64,000 bases of DNA, from positions 1-64,000 of the forward strand of contig JAFCMP010000060.1 in assembly GCA_017506865.1 (NCBI GenBank). The letters are read 5' to 3'. The notes under the pieces were generated by a model. It did not search any database and was not told the origin of the DNA. It was given only the letters and a program-made list of their open reading frames with translations. Position 1 is the first letter of the stretch. Each line of letters starts with the position of its first letter. Positions 1-11,342 of the stretch are shown piece after piece. The DNA comes from Tribonema minus (taxonomy: Eukaryota; Sar; Xanthophyceae; Tribonematales; Tribonemataceae). The translations under genes and the position numbers were made by a program.

Positions 1-2746
1 AACATGGACGATGCCAACGTCCGAACAGGCGCTTGCACGCTGACTCAGGATGACATACAGGCGGTGGCGCAGCTCAAACAACACTTTGCGGAGGTGGGGC
101 TGGAGCTAAACCTCACCAAGTCACGCGCGCTGCCTGGCAGGGGGCATGTGGTGACAGACCACGAGCGGCAACTGCTGCAGCAGCTGGGCGTTCAGCTAGT
201 GGGGGATACGGATGAAAATCAGAACCGTGGAGCTGTGTTGCTGGGGGTGCCGGTGGGCCACAGCAGCTTTGTGGACGCATGGCTGCGCAGGGAAGCGGGT
301 GCAGGCGGGGCAGGGGCTCGATTTGCAGAGCGATGCCGCGCGCCTGACATCTCCGAGGGCTATGTTCAGGTTACTGCGCTACTGCGTGGTGCCTCGCATG
401 ACGTACTGCCTGCGCACCATTCCCACTACGCAGACAGCGCCAGCCGCCAAGGAGTGGGATCGGGTCACGCAGTGGGTGCTTGAGCACTCAATGGGCCTGC
501 AGCCACCAGGCCAGACCTGGCGCCAGTTTGAGCAAAGTGGGCCCACTTCCATCTGGCAGCGCACGGCCCAGCCTTACAGCAAGCGCGACTCCCAACACGG
601 CATGGCGGCCTTGGCATTACCAGCGCCTGCGACATCGCTGATGCTGCGTATGTGGCGGGCACGTTGCAAGCGCTGCAACCAGCACTCTCTGGATGGGCGG
701 GGGTGCTGCAGCAGGCGGCTCCTCAAGCGGCTGCAGACAACGCTGCTGAGGATGCGGCAACACAAGCGGCACCGGCAGCAGCGGCAGCAGCACCAGCACC
801 AGCAGCATCAGCAGCGGCAACTGTTACAGCGGCAGCGGCGGTTGCCAGTGGAGGCGCGACCGCTCCGGCAGCGGCAACTGCATCAGCGGCTGGCCGCGCT
901 TATGGCGCAGCCATTCCGGCAACACACGACGCAGCTGCCGCTGGATCAGGGGCCGCGGCGGCAGCACAGGCGGCACCAGCGGCAGCAGCAGCAGCGGCGG
1001 CGCACGGCGCAACTACTCGGCGGCAGCAGCAGCGGCGGCAGCAGCAGCTGCTCCAGCATCAGAGGCTGCTGCAGCAGCGGCAGCACATGTTGCACCTCAA
1101 GTGGCCTCGGCGGCATCACTAACTGCAGCATCAACAGCAGCGGCTGCGGGCATAGGCAATACAGCTGCTACAGGCCCTACTAGCCTAAGGGCTGCTGCAG
1201 CACCTGCAACAGGAGCAGCGTCGGCAGGCGGCGCCGCAACCGTGCCGGCTGCGACAGCGGCAATGGCGGTGGCAGCGGCCAATGCGGCAGGTGCTGCACC
1301 AACACCTGCGGCAGCAGCAACACCACTGGCAGCAGCAGCAACGGCAGGCGGCACAGCTGCAGCACCAGCGCACGCAGCAGCGGCAGCCGTCAATGCAGGC
1401 GCTGCGCGTTCCACACCAGCAATGCTACAAGGCGCAGCAGCAGCAGAGGTGGCGCGCCTGCCCCTCATGCGGACGATCGCCACAGCTGCCACATCTCTAC
1501 GTGCAGCAACAGGTGACAAGCTGGAACATATACTGCCACCAGCGCTAACGCCACTGCAGCAGCAACCACCTACGCAGCAGCCGCCGCTGCGGCCGACAGC
1601 AGGTGGTGGCACTGGTGCGGATGCTGCTTGCGTACTTGACGCCAGTGCTCTGCAGTTGCAGTGTAGCCTGAAGCGCCCCAATCAGAGTGCGCTTGCAGAT
1701 GCCGTCGCTACCGAGCTTGCAGATAAGGTGGAGGCGGACCTGCAACAGCTGCCGCAGGGCACGCAACGCACGCAAGCACTTGCTCGATTCCGGTCGCAGC
1801 GCCACATGCACTCGATCGGCATGGCATTCCTCAACGAGCCCATGTACTCCACAACGGCTTCGTTCGATGGCCTATCCTGGCAGCTGGCCGTCAAACGCGC
1901 CATCGGAGTAGAGGAGCAGACGGCAGGCTGCAAGCTGTGCGGGAAGTCGCCGGGCGGCACCCTGCATGCACGGCTGTGTCAAGCGCCACGCGTCAAGGCG
2001 CACGACACCATTGTCCACAATAGCGTCAAGAGGGCCACGCAGCGCCTCCTGCGGCAATACCTCAAAACGGGACTGGTGGACGAGGACTACACGCCGTTTC
2101 TGGGGTCCGCCGGGCCGCCGGGGAGTCGCAGGATGGACATCGTGCTGCCTGCCGACGCCTTCCCGGTGACCGGCTACGACGACCCGACACGCCACCTACC
2201 GCTCATGGTGGACGTTACCTGCTTCGAGGCACAGGTGGCGTCGCGGGCGGCGAAGACTGCAGCAGACCCCGAGCGATGCTGCCGCGACCAAGAGGCCGCC
2301 AAGACTACCCACTATTCTGGTCATTATGATCAGAATTGCTACAAACTTGCCACATTGGCAATAGGGTCATTTGGCAGCATCGGGGAGCAGGGGCGGAAGC
2401 TGCTGGAGGCTGTGGCGACGGAGTATGCCAGCAGGATGTCAGTGCCCGGAGGAGCGCGCCCTAAAGCTCTCAAGGGCATCGCCCTGGCGCGCTTACGCTC
2501 GGCACTGTCGGCAGCGCTCCACATGGCGTACTCTGGCCGTGTCATGACACACATGGCAGAATCCAGGGGGGGGGGGCACATGGAGGAGGACGTAGGGGAG
2601 GACCCCGAGATGCCATTTGGCGGCGGCGGCGTTTGAGTGGTTGTCGTTGCGACACTTCCAGACTGTCATACGACATGTAGATTCCTTACAGCTAGATGCC
2701 AATCATCTGGGCTTTTTCGCGCCCTGAGCGAGAATTAATAAAAAGT
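1..2746 (+). mobile_element. LINE (non-LTR retrotransposon), 3' portion, with RT tail, zinc knuckle and restriction-like endonuclease
   Basis: The window opens at the catalytic MDDAN motif of a reverse transcriptase (positions 4-18), followed by the motif D-like GLELNLTKS and motif E-like LLGVPVG. Further on come the thumb-like segment RLLRYCVVPRMTYCLRT (about 355-405) and RLPTRHGGLGITSA (about 586-627). After a long alanine-rich stretch (about 740-1560) there is a zinc knuckle, C-x2-C-x8-H-x3-C (about 1929-1980), and a restriction-like endonuclease core with RRMDIVLP (about 2128-2151) and LMVDVTCF. The 3' end is an untranslated tail finishing in AATTAATAAAA near 2744. This order (RT, knuckle, endonuclease) is known from R2/NeSL-type LINEs. 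The 5' part lies outside the window. The same tail recurs at 14549-14689. Confidence 0.85.
4..2636 (+). pseudogene. LINE ORF2 remnant, reading frame broken several times
   Basis: The recognisable protein lies in frame 1 at 4 to about 300, frame 2 at about 300-560, frame 1 again at about 586-1122, and frame 3 at 1101-2636. At least three frame changes therefore interrupt the coding region, so it cannot make a full protein as written. The last segment, with the knuckle and endonuclease, is open for about 510 codons. The alanine-rich middle is made of GCA/GCG/CAG-rich repeats and is open in several frames, so one change there may be repeat slippage. Whether the copy is truly dead or some changes are assembly indels in repeats cannot be told from one copy. 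Confidence 0.7.
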
Positions 2747-2754
2747 ACACAGTA

Positions 2755-2810
2755 GGTTCTTCTAGAGTAGTGCATCTGTTTAGGTTCTTCTAGAGCAGTG
2801 CATCTGTTTC
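2755..2810. repeat. Two tandem 28-bp units just downstream of the LINE
   Basis: Units at 2755-2782 and 2783-2810 are nearly identical (GGTTCTTCTAGAG then GTGCATCTGTTT) and differ at about two positions. They lie directly after the LINE tail and may be target-site or insertion-associated duplication. Confidence 0.8.
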
Positions 2811-3804
2811 AATGAAACTCTTGTCGGTCCGCATTGTGCTGGCTGCACTGTGCTCTCATTCTGCCTGCGCGCGCACTCTGTGCTGTCACTCTGTCACTTG
2901 AACAGCGGTGAGGCTGCCTGGTAATGGCTCTGATTCCACCCTAGGTACAGGTACCGAGATGATGTCGTACAGGTACCGAGATGCGCTGCATCGACAACAC
3001 CTAGACGCGCACTGCTGCAGCTTCACAGTTGCCCCTTCGCAGAACTATGTCATGACACTCTCGCACGAATTTATGACACCAATTTCTAGCATTGCGGAGC
3101 TGACACTGTCACTGTCACTTTCAGTTGGTTGTCGTGTCACACGTCTTGTCATAATATTGTGCAGAACTAAAAATTGGTGCATAGGGGAGCATGCTTGTAG
3201 GGCGGGCAACTGTATGGTGCTGAAGGCAGCCCTTGCACGACCGCCGCACAAGAGGTCAAAATCTGGCATGTGCAGCACAAGCGGCAGCGACACGTTTGGC
3301 AAGAGAATGGGACGATGGCTGTGCCCTACCCGCCAAAGAAAGTTTCGTGAACCTCGTGCATGGATAATGACCCAGCCCCGCAGGAGCGATGCATTCAATG
3401 GCGCAACAGACTGTTCCAGAGTCACTGGTCCCCCAATTTCTCTCAGACAATGTCCGCAACGACGGCATGTCAGCGGTTGCAGTGCTCTACGCACCCACTG
3501 CTGTTGTGCTGCTGATGCGCATGCAAGACGTGAAGCACCTTCAATCAGGCAACAGCGGCTGGTGCAAGTGCACCAGCCCGCTGCCCGCTGCCAGAGCTGG
3601 CAATGTCCAGAGCAAGCCGAGCACTGAATGTGAAATGCTGTCCCGGGAAGTATATTATGCCATCGATACGATAGTTGCAAATTTACGTCGCCACTGTACA
3701 CAGGGGTATGTACTGCACTCGTCCCACCGCGTCGGATACCCTCTGCCACTACGCGCATGCGCGCCTACAATCAGCATCAACAAAATCAGGAAACGAAAAC
3801 ATAC
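2811..3804. other. Intergenic, no supported gene
   Basis: Open frames on both strands here (2908-3627 plus, 3045-3758 minus) show no recognisable motif and overlap each other. The only structure seen is an internal duplication of ACAGGTACCGAGATG at 2946-2984, part of the dispersed repeat described separately. Confidence 0.5.
2964..3022. repeat. Dispersed repeat, copy 1 (partner at 12024-12087)
   Basis: The segment shares an ordered set of blocks with 12024-12087: GTCGT.CAGG.ACCGAGATG, then CACCTAG.CGCGC, then GCTGCAGC. The two are about 9 kb apart and imperfect. Family unknown. Confidence 0.55.
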
Positions 3805-4317
3805 TCAGCTCTCCAGGGGCTGCAGCGGCCGCAGCGGCGGCGGCGGCTGCGACTGCGCCTGCGCCGGCGGCGGCGGCATCCCTTTTGTAAGCGACGCGGC
3901 GGCAGCAGCAGCGGCGCCGCCGCCGCCGCCGCTGCCCGCGTTCGCCAGGTACAGGTGGCCATCGCGCCCCATTACATGCCTACCCCCCTCTGTAAGGTCC
4001 AGCCCCGGCAGCACGTCGCCGGGCTGCGCGCGCAGCGGCGGGCCCTTGGGCGGTGGCGCCGCCGCGGCCCACAGCTGGAAGCCGCCGCCGCGAGCGCCGC
4101 CCGCGGCGTACAGGTCCTGCCTGTCCGGGTGCACGATGGGCGCCTTGCACGCGAGGCACGTGCCGATGGCGGGGCCCGCGACGGAGACGGGGCGACCCGC
4201 GCCGTCCGTAAGCTGGCGGATCACGGCGAGCGCGCCCTCCGGCTCCGACTCAAAGGCCGTCGCGAGGTCATCGACGGTCGCGCTCGGCGCGCCGCGCTGC
4301 GCGGGCGTGCCGAGCGC

Positions 4318-4350
<33 letters not shown>

Positions 4351-6582
4351 GCTGCCGCCGCCGCCGCGGCCGCGTGCGAGCGCCGCGACGCGCTGCGAGA
4401 TCTGCGCGAGCCGGCGCTCCATGTCCTTGCGCGAGACCTTCTCCTCGAGCAGCGTGAAGACCTCGTCGCGCGTGACGCCGGCGGCGAGCGCGTCGGCGGC
4501 GGCGGCGGCGCTGCTGCGGCGGCGCCCGCCGAGCGCGCCGCCCTCGCCGAGGCTCACCACAAACTGCTTGAGCTCGAGAAGCTCGCGGCGCTCCGCCTTG
4601 CCCGCGGACAGGCGCTCGACGGCGTCCTGGAGTGTGCGCGTCTGGCGCTTGAAGTCGACCTCGTCGTCCTCCGCGCTCGTCAGCGCGCGCTGCAGGTGCG
4701 CGATGATCTCCTCGTACTTGGACTCGACGCGCAGGTCCAGGTAGCCCTGCGAACGAGCGCGCGGCGGCGGCACGGCAGCGACAGCGGCGACAGCAGCGGC
4801 GGGCGGCGGCGGCGGCGTGAGTGCGCTGCACACAGGAAAGGCGGCGGTGCGAGTGTGTGTTGTGCGATAGCAGGCGCTCTCTGAAGTCAAAACGCTGGAG
4901 TTTGATCGGAAGCATGTCGGTCGAACCACCGGCACGCTGCTTGGAGGACCGAAGACTCATGCTGTGTTGCTGGCGGGGGAAAGGGGGGGGGGGGACGGGG
5001 GCTCAGCGCTAGCTGCACATCTCCTACGTCACAGAAAACAAGTACTTCGAAGTACATTACCGCAACATAAGGGGTGGCCGTCAGACTCGCTCGATGACGA
5101 GCCCTCTGCATCACCGGCGCTCCTGTCTGCGATGACAAATCCGGCAATTGCCGCGCCGCGTTCTGCCTTCACTCGCCAAGCGCTGTGCTTCACCAACTGA
5201 GTCCATTTTGCCGCAGGCCTTTACCAGCCACGGCGCCCCTAATATCGACCGCTACGTTGCTGTGCGATGCCCGTGCGCTGGCAGCGGCGGCGCTCCGCAA
5301 CAGTGTTCCACATCATCGCCGCAGCCCTCGCCGCAAAACGGAAACGATGTGTCTCGAAATGGAAACGATGTGTGAAGCCCCGCATGCACGAGTCTCTCCG
5401 GGCCGCCATCACTCGGCTCGCGCGCTTCAAGACCAGCAGCTGGCCGGCCCGTGCTCTGCCTCATTCGCCTGCGCCAGCAGCAGCGCCCACCGACACTCGT
5501 ACTGCTGTGTCATCGGCTTGACTGCTGGCCGGCAGCTGGCTGCCTGATGACCGACGCCTCACCTTGCTGACGTCGAGCAGCAGTAAATCGGGGTCGCTGC
5601 CTGGCAGTCGCCGCCTGAGCCATGCCTCAACTTGCCAAGCAGCAGGAAATCGGGGTCGCTGCCTGGCAGCAGCCGCCTGAGCCATGCCTCACTTGGTCGA
5701 CCTTACGCAACAGTAAAACGGCGCCGACCGCTGCCTTGGCCTCACCCTGTTGACCTTGAGCAGCAGCTTGCCTTGCACGGCGTCGCCACCTGGCAGCAGC
5801 CGCCTGACCAATGCCTCACCTTGCAGCAGCAGCAGCCTGAGCGAGGCCTCACCTTGCCGACCTTGAGCAGCCTGGCAGGGCGCAGCAGCAGTGAGACGCT
5901 GTATGCGCGCGCGCAAGCCTGTAGAAGGTGCAAACAACATCCTCGCTGCGCGATCGCAGCCGCCTGAGCGATGCCTCACCTTGTTGACCTTGAGCAGCAG
6001 CTCACCCTGCACAGCCGATTGCGAGCAGCAGTCAAACGGCTTCGCTGCCTGGCAGCAGCCGCCTGGGCGATGCCTCACCTTGTCGAGCAGCAGCGCTCAA
6101 CAACACCCGATTGCCACCACTGGCTGCCCGATTGCTGGCTGAGCGATGCCTCACCTTGTCGACCTTGAGCAGCAGCTCGCCCTGCACGGCGTCGCCACCT
6201 GGCAGCAGCCGCCTGACCAATGCCTCACCTTGCAGCAGCAGCCGCCTGAGTGATGCCTCACCTTGTCGACCTTGACCAGCAGCTCACCCTGCACGGCGCC
6301 GCTGCCTGGCAGTCGCCGCCTGAGTCGTGCCTCATCTCGTCGACCTTGCACAAACAGTAAAACGGCGCCGCTGCCTTGACCTCACCTTGTCGACCTTGAG
6401 CAGCAGCTCGCCCTGCACGGCGTCGAGGCGCTCCGCGAGGCTCGCCTGCTCGCGCCGCACCGCATCCGCGCCGCCGCCCTGGTCGCTGTCCATGCGCCGC
6501 AGCAGCAGGTCCAGGTCCTCGCGCGCCGCCGCCAGTCCTACCTCCACCACCACGGCGGCCTGCGCAGGGCGTGGCGGCAGCA

Positions 6583-6627
<45 letters not shown>

Positions 6628-6887
6628 GCAGTGGCAGCGGCGGAGGCGGCGGTGGCAGTGTCAAAGCCTGAGTCATTGCCTGCTGTGACGTGGGGGTTCA
6701 GCGGCGGCAGTGATGGTGGCGGCGGCGGCGGCGGCAGCAACGGCGGCACCAACACGAACAACTTTCACACAAAGGGCAGTGTGAGGGCCTGAGATATCGC
6801 CTGTTGTAGGCTCTGTGAGGCCCGTCCTTGCACTGCGTACGCGAGTCTCGCATCCACCACCACGGCGGCCTGCACGATGGGGAATTA

Positions 6888-6924
<37 letters not shown>

Positions 6925-8022
6925 GGGACGCGGATTCAGAGTCAAATGTATCGTTCCGTGTCTGCACTTATGGGGCGCTGCTCATGCCGTACATCGGCTT
7001 ATTATAGTTTGTCGATGTCCACACGTGTGGCATTCATCAGTGTTGTTGTGCGGCAGCGGTATCGCAGCCAGGGCTGTCAGGACGTGACGAGGGCGTGACT
7101 GGCGGATCCAGGCACTTGACAATCGCGTCTGTAAGAGACGGCGCCGGGATGGGGGCTATTAGGTGTCGACGAACAACCATGTGCGCTGGGCAGCAGCGCA
7201 CCACGTGCGTGACGCGCGTGCACCCCGCTCTCCGTCAGCTCCGCGCCGCTGCCGCTGCGCACCCCGCTCTCCGCCAGTCCTGCCGCCGCCGCCGCTGCGG
7301 CAGCCCGCAGCGCGCCGTCAGCGACTGCGCGTGAAGCGGCGCGCGCGGGGCCTCTGCTGGCGCGCAGCAGCGCTCAGCATGCAGCAGCATCTCCGTACAC
7401 ACATCCAAGCCTTCCTCTGCAGCTGCTCCGCCGCGCGCGCAGCCTTCCGCCTCAGCCCCCCCCCCCCCCCCCCCCCCCCTCGACGCTCCGCCGCCACCGT
7501 GTCCCCTACGCCGTGCGCCGACACGACCCGCTGCTTCTGCGCGCCCCTTCCGCGCGCCGAGAAGCGACTGCGGACGGTCACCATCTTAGGTTTACTAATT
7601 GGGTTAAGGTAAGCGTTAGGGTTAGCATCGCCGTCCGCACCACCGTACGTGCGTATGCGCGCGCGCGCGCACCTTGCCCTCCAGCTGCTCCGCGTGCATG
7701 CGCACCGCCTTGGCGCTCGCGTCGCCGCGCAGCTTGCACTCCGTCACGAGCGCGTCGAGCCGCTTGATGACGTCCGGCAGCGGCAGCGCCTCCGAGGTAT
7801 CGTCCGGCGCGACCATGACGCACTGCCCCGGCAGCGCCGCGGTGGCCGCCTCGAGCGCTGCCGTGCGCGCGTCGAGGCCGGTGATTGCCACCTCTGTCGC
7901 ATGCGGCGCGGAGAGCAGCAGCAGCGGCGGCAGTGGCGGTGGTGAGGCTTGCGCACACATTGTGCAGATTTGACAGGCTTTGTCGTGCTCGTCACGAGAG
8001 CGCGGAGAGCAGCAGTAGCAGC

Positions 8023-8053
<31 letters not shown>

Positions 8054-9483
8054 GCGGCAGCGGCGGTGGAGCTTACGCAGACTTTGTGCGGGTTGGCAAG
8101 ATTTGTCGTGGCTCGTCACAATGAGGTGTGTGGCGCGGTGAAGCGGGTGTACGCGCCTGCGGTGCCTCGTACGCCAAGTTCAAATGCATGGAGCGGACGC
8201 TCCCGCAGCTGTCACCTCAATGTTGCCGCGTGCTGTCGGCTGCGCACTTGTCGTTCGACGCGAATATGCACGCATCCGGTGGCGCCGCAGAGTCGGCCTC
8301 CAGTGGTCGCAGCATGAGCATCGTGGCACCGCTCGGCACCTCAGTTGCCACAGGGCACGTCAACTGCCAACTTCACTTTACACGCGCGGGACGTCAACTT
8401 CCAACCGCACGTGCCCAGCAAGGTCTAGAGCTGTGGGCACGCGCGCTGCCGCGCACAGCTACGGCCAGTCGCCGTGCGCAGAGTGCCGTCGTACACGGCG
8501 CACAGCAGAATAGAGGCCAGCGCTTCGAGCCGCTGCCGCCGCAGCTGCCCAGCGGTGCAGCGCTCTTTGCTGTCGCAGCACTGCTGCATATAAATCTAAT
8601 TCTGCATTGTGACGACTTGTGTAGCGGCCGGGCGCAGGGCGCGCTCAAGGCATGCATCGAGATGTCGCCGGCAGCGTTGCACACACGCACACGCATACGA
8701 CTGTAACTTCAAGAAACGATCGATCGCGCGCCGCTGCACGTGCGCCTCATGTGCAACTTCAACACTTGAAGTGCATGTGCTGTTGCTCGCTGACACGCAC
8801 CTGTCTGCTCCACGTGGCCAGTGATGCGCGCATCCTGAGCCTCCACGGCGGTAGCCACTGAAGTCAACCGCTCTTCCATGGCTCCAATGCGAGACAGGTC
8901 CTCAAGTTTGTTGTTGAGGTTCGCCAGCGCGTCTTCCATGTCAGCCGCCTGGGACGTGGTGTTCTCCACGGCCGCTAGCCGAGACACGAGGGACTCCACC
9001 AGCTCTGCAGTTTTCCTGCTGCGGTGCTCCAGCAGGGCAAAATGGCTGCACACGGAACATGAACAGATGACAACAAGTCATTCGGGGGCATCATGTCGCT
9101 TGTGTGACTTGGCTGCAGCAAGCACTGAAAGATGTGCGTATTTCCGAAGCTAGGTGGGGCAGCCATCAGAGAAAGCTGACGACGCTCGTTCACAGGGCAG
9201 CTTTCATGTGTCCGACTCTCTCTGCTTTTTTTCTATTTCGCGGCAGAGCTGCGGCGACGCACCTGGCGGCTTCCAGTTTGAGCTTGCGGATCATATCGGC
9301 TTGCTGTTGTAGGGCGCACACCATGGTCTTCTTGCTCACTCGCGGCTTCACAAGCACAGTTTTCCCCTGCAGCTCCTGCAGCAGGTGGTCTAGCATGCCA
9401 TCCATATCCTCTGTCTCTGGCCGCTCCTCTGGGTAGCCTGGTGGCTGAGTGATCAGTGTCGGACTCATCGTGTCCGCGGTCAT
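3805..9483 (-). CDS. Coiled-coil protein, QRICH2/DUF4795-like, five exons, about 600 residues
   Basis: Exons 9483-9263, 9045-8801, 7893-7673, 6559-6386 and 4746-3805 join with matching phases (2, 1, 0, 0) and GT-AG sites, giving 600 codons plus a stop. The start is the ATG at 9483. Exons 1-4 encode helical, coiled-coil-like segments (for example TAELVESLVSRLAAVENT). Exon 5 begins GYLDLRVESKYEEIIAHLQ, continues in coiled coil, has a glycine-rich spacer, then a CLACKAP pair of cysteines near residue 485 and a C-terminal GRDGHLYLAN. A coiled coil followed by CxxC and a 'GxDGxxY' end is what I recall of the DUF4795 domain of QRICH2, a protein needed for sperm flagella; the family call is from memory. 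It shares a short promoter gap with the plus-strand gene at 9705. Intron 4 carries a tandem array of copies of the exon 4 donor end. Confidence 0.7.
5552..6385. repeat. Tandem array of decayed copies of the exon 4 donor end, in intron 4 of the DUF4795 gene
   Basis: Read on the minus strand, the real exon 4 ends with codons for VQGELLLKVDK followed by donor GTGAGG at 6385. At least eight further copies or part-copies of this edge lie downstream in the intron, near 6343, 6270, 6165, 6085, 5990, 5860, 5760, 5700 and 5570 (plus-strand coordinates). Most are followed by a GGCGGCTGCTGCCAG block that could act as an acceptor. Spacing is irregular, about 70 to 180 bp. Confidence 0.85.
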
Positions 9484-9704
9484 TCTGACAGCGCGTGAGG
9501 TGTCGTGGTCCTACTGTCGAGAGAGTCGGTCGCAGGACTTGAAGTAGGATGGTTTTTGACAGTTGCAGCGGTTACGGGGGGAAGTTCAAGTTTCAGTGAT
9601 TAGGAATCTAGACAGGGTCCCTAGGAAAGAGGGAGCAGAACCGGCTAAGAAAGGCCAGGAGGGCGGTGACCGTCCCCTTTAAACCCTGTGTGCGTGCAGC
9701 TGCG
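9484..9704. promoter_or_regulatory. Short divergent promoter gap between the DUF4795 gene and the 9705 gene
   Basis: The two start codons face outward and are 221 bp apart, so the gap must hold both promoters and 5' leaders. It contains two copies of the recurring TTGAAGT/TTCAAGT motif (near 9538 and 9587) and GTTGCAGCGGTTAC at 9562-9575, a poor match to the RFX X-box of ciliary promoters. No TATA box is obvious. Confidence 0.45.
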
Positions 9705-11342
9705 ATGCTTAAATTGCTGAGACGCCGAAGCGAGGGCAGCACGAACCAGATCCTGACAGTGACAGAGCTGAAGGCCGCAGCAAACCTCGAGCCCGCACCA
9801 CCTGTGCGGAGGGGCAGCCACAAACGTGCAGCAGCGAGGGCAAGAGCAGCATGTGTGCGAGAGAGCACTGAAACTCATGTCAGCCCGGACGTATCAGCAT
9901 CGAGAGAGGAGACGGCGCGATGTGATGATCCCCCTCTACCTCCGCCACGACCATCTGCATCAGACCCCACCAAGCGACCAGCCGTGCAAGCTGTTACTAC
10001 GCGCAATGCACACAAGGCACCCCCTTCGATCGCGCAGCGCAGGCCCAGCAGGCTGCAGACGAGACGCGAAGAGGTCACCGAGCAGCTGCGCAGCGTGGCG
10101 CGGGAGCTGAGGGCGAATGCACTGGAGCAGGCGCCCGTGCCTGGCGTCATCTTGACAGGCCCTCGCCTCACGCAGAAGGCGCTGGACGTCTCCGTCCTCG
10201 AAGATGTGGGCGCGGACATCAGGGAGACGCGCCTGCGGCTGCAGCTGCTGCGCGTGCAGCAGCGCGCCGCGCTGCAGGCTGCTGCTGTCGCCGCCGCCGC
10301 TGCTGGACCCGCGGACGGCAGTCGCTGCAGCGACGGCGCGGCGCCGCTGAGACGCACGGCCCTTGAGCAGGAGTGCGAACGCGAGGAGGCAGCGCTGGTG
10401 GAGCTGCGGCAGCACAGAGCGCAGCTGCTGGATGTAGCGCGCGGCGCGGACGGTAGCGCCGGCGGCGCCGCTGCCGCCAACGCCCCCATCGCCGCACTCG
10501 CGGCGCCACAGTGGTCAAGTTTGTTTGCCGGCCCTGATTCTTCGCGCTCTGCTACAAGCAGTACCCTTGCTGCAGGAGAAGCAGTGTCCAGCGCCATAAA
10601 ATGTGTGGCACGCGATGGACGGCGGCGATCGTCGCTGGATGGACTGCGTGAGCTCATCGCCGAGCTGGCTGGCGAGCCGGCAGCAGCGGCAGCAGCAGCG
10701 GCGGCGGCGGCGCAGCACGCGGCGGCAGCGCCCGCCGCGCCAAGTGCGGGCCCGTCGCAGCAGCGCAGACGGCGGCAGCGGCACGACAGGAACCCGCAAC
10801 CGCTGCGCGCGCCGCTGCCGCAGCAGCAGGAGCCGGACATCGTCGCGCTCGTGCTGGGCAGCGACGCGCGCTGCAACGCCGCGGAGCGCGCGGAGGCGCA
10901 CAGCGTGAGCGCCTTCCTCGGCGCCTCTACGCCTCAGCAGCACATGGAGCTGCTGCTGTTCGCGCTGGACCCGACGCGGTCGCGCTCGCTGCCGGCGATC
11001 GCGCGCAGCTTCGCCGCGCACTACCGCTGCTGCGGCGGCGGCGACGCGGCAGCAGCGGCGGACGCAGCCGCGGGCGACGACGCCGCGGTGCTGGCACGCT
11101 GCGAGGGCGCGGCGCGCGCGGTGCACCTGCTGCTGGCGGCGGCGCGCGAGCTGCACGTGTCGCGCGTGCCTGCGGCGCTGCTGCTGCTGCGGCTGCTGTG
11201 CGCGGCGGCGCCGCCGCTGGCGGCGCTGGCGCTGCGCGAGGGCGGCGCGGGCGCGGTGCTCGCGCGGCTGCGCGGCGCGAGCGCGGACGCGCAGCCGCTG
11301 CAGTACGCCGCGCTCGCGCTGCTCATGAGCGCGCTGTGGTAG
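9705..11342 (+). CDS. Unrecognised single-exon protein, 545 residues
   Basis: The frame opens with GTG at 9666, but the first ATG is at 9705, giving MLKLLRRRSEGS. The N-terminal third is basic and low in complexity. Residues from about 120 to 260 are helical with coiled-coil character (REEVTEQLRSVARELRAN; LRLQLLRVQQRAALQ). An alanine- and arginine-rich linker follows. The last 170 residues are leucine/alanine-rich helices (MELLLFALDPTRSRSLPAIA; VPAALLLLRLLCAA), which could be armadillo-like repeats, but I see no signature strong enough to name. No intron is needed. It is divergent from the DUF4795 gene, so a role in the same flagellar context is possible but unproven. Confidence 0.6.
   Translation: MLKLLRRRSEGSTNQILTVTELKAAANLEPAPPVRRGSHKRAAARARAACVRESTETHVSPDVSASREETARCDDPPLPPPRPSASDPTKRPAVQAVTTRNAHKAPPSIAQRRPSRLQTRREEVTEQLRSVARELRANALEQAPVPGVILTGPRLTQKALDVSVLEDVGADIRETRLRLQLLRVQQRAALQAAAVAAAAAGPADGSRCSDGAAPLRRTALEQECEREEAALVELRQHRAQLLDVARGADGSAGGAAAANAPIAALAAPQWSSLFAGPDSSRSATSSTLAAGEAVSSAIKCVARDGRRRSSLDGLRELIAELAGEPAAAAAAAAAAAQHAAAAPAAPSAGPSQQRRRRQRHDRNPQPLRAPLPQQQEPDIVALVLGSDARCNAAERAEAHSVSAFLGASTPQQHMELLLFALDPTRSRSLPAIARSFAAHYRCCGGGDAAAAADAAAGDDAAVLARCEGAARAVHLLLAAARELHVSRVPAALLLLRLLCAAAPPLAALALREGGAGAVLARLRGASADAQPLQYAALALLMSALW

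Noticed and set aside
3389-4884. Plus-strand frames of 451 and 375 codons
   Set aside because: They are antisense to the last DUF4795 exon, which has the real motifs and phase-matched splice sites.
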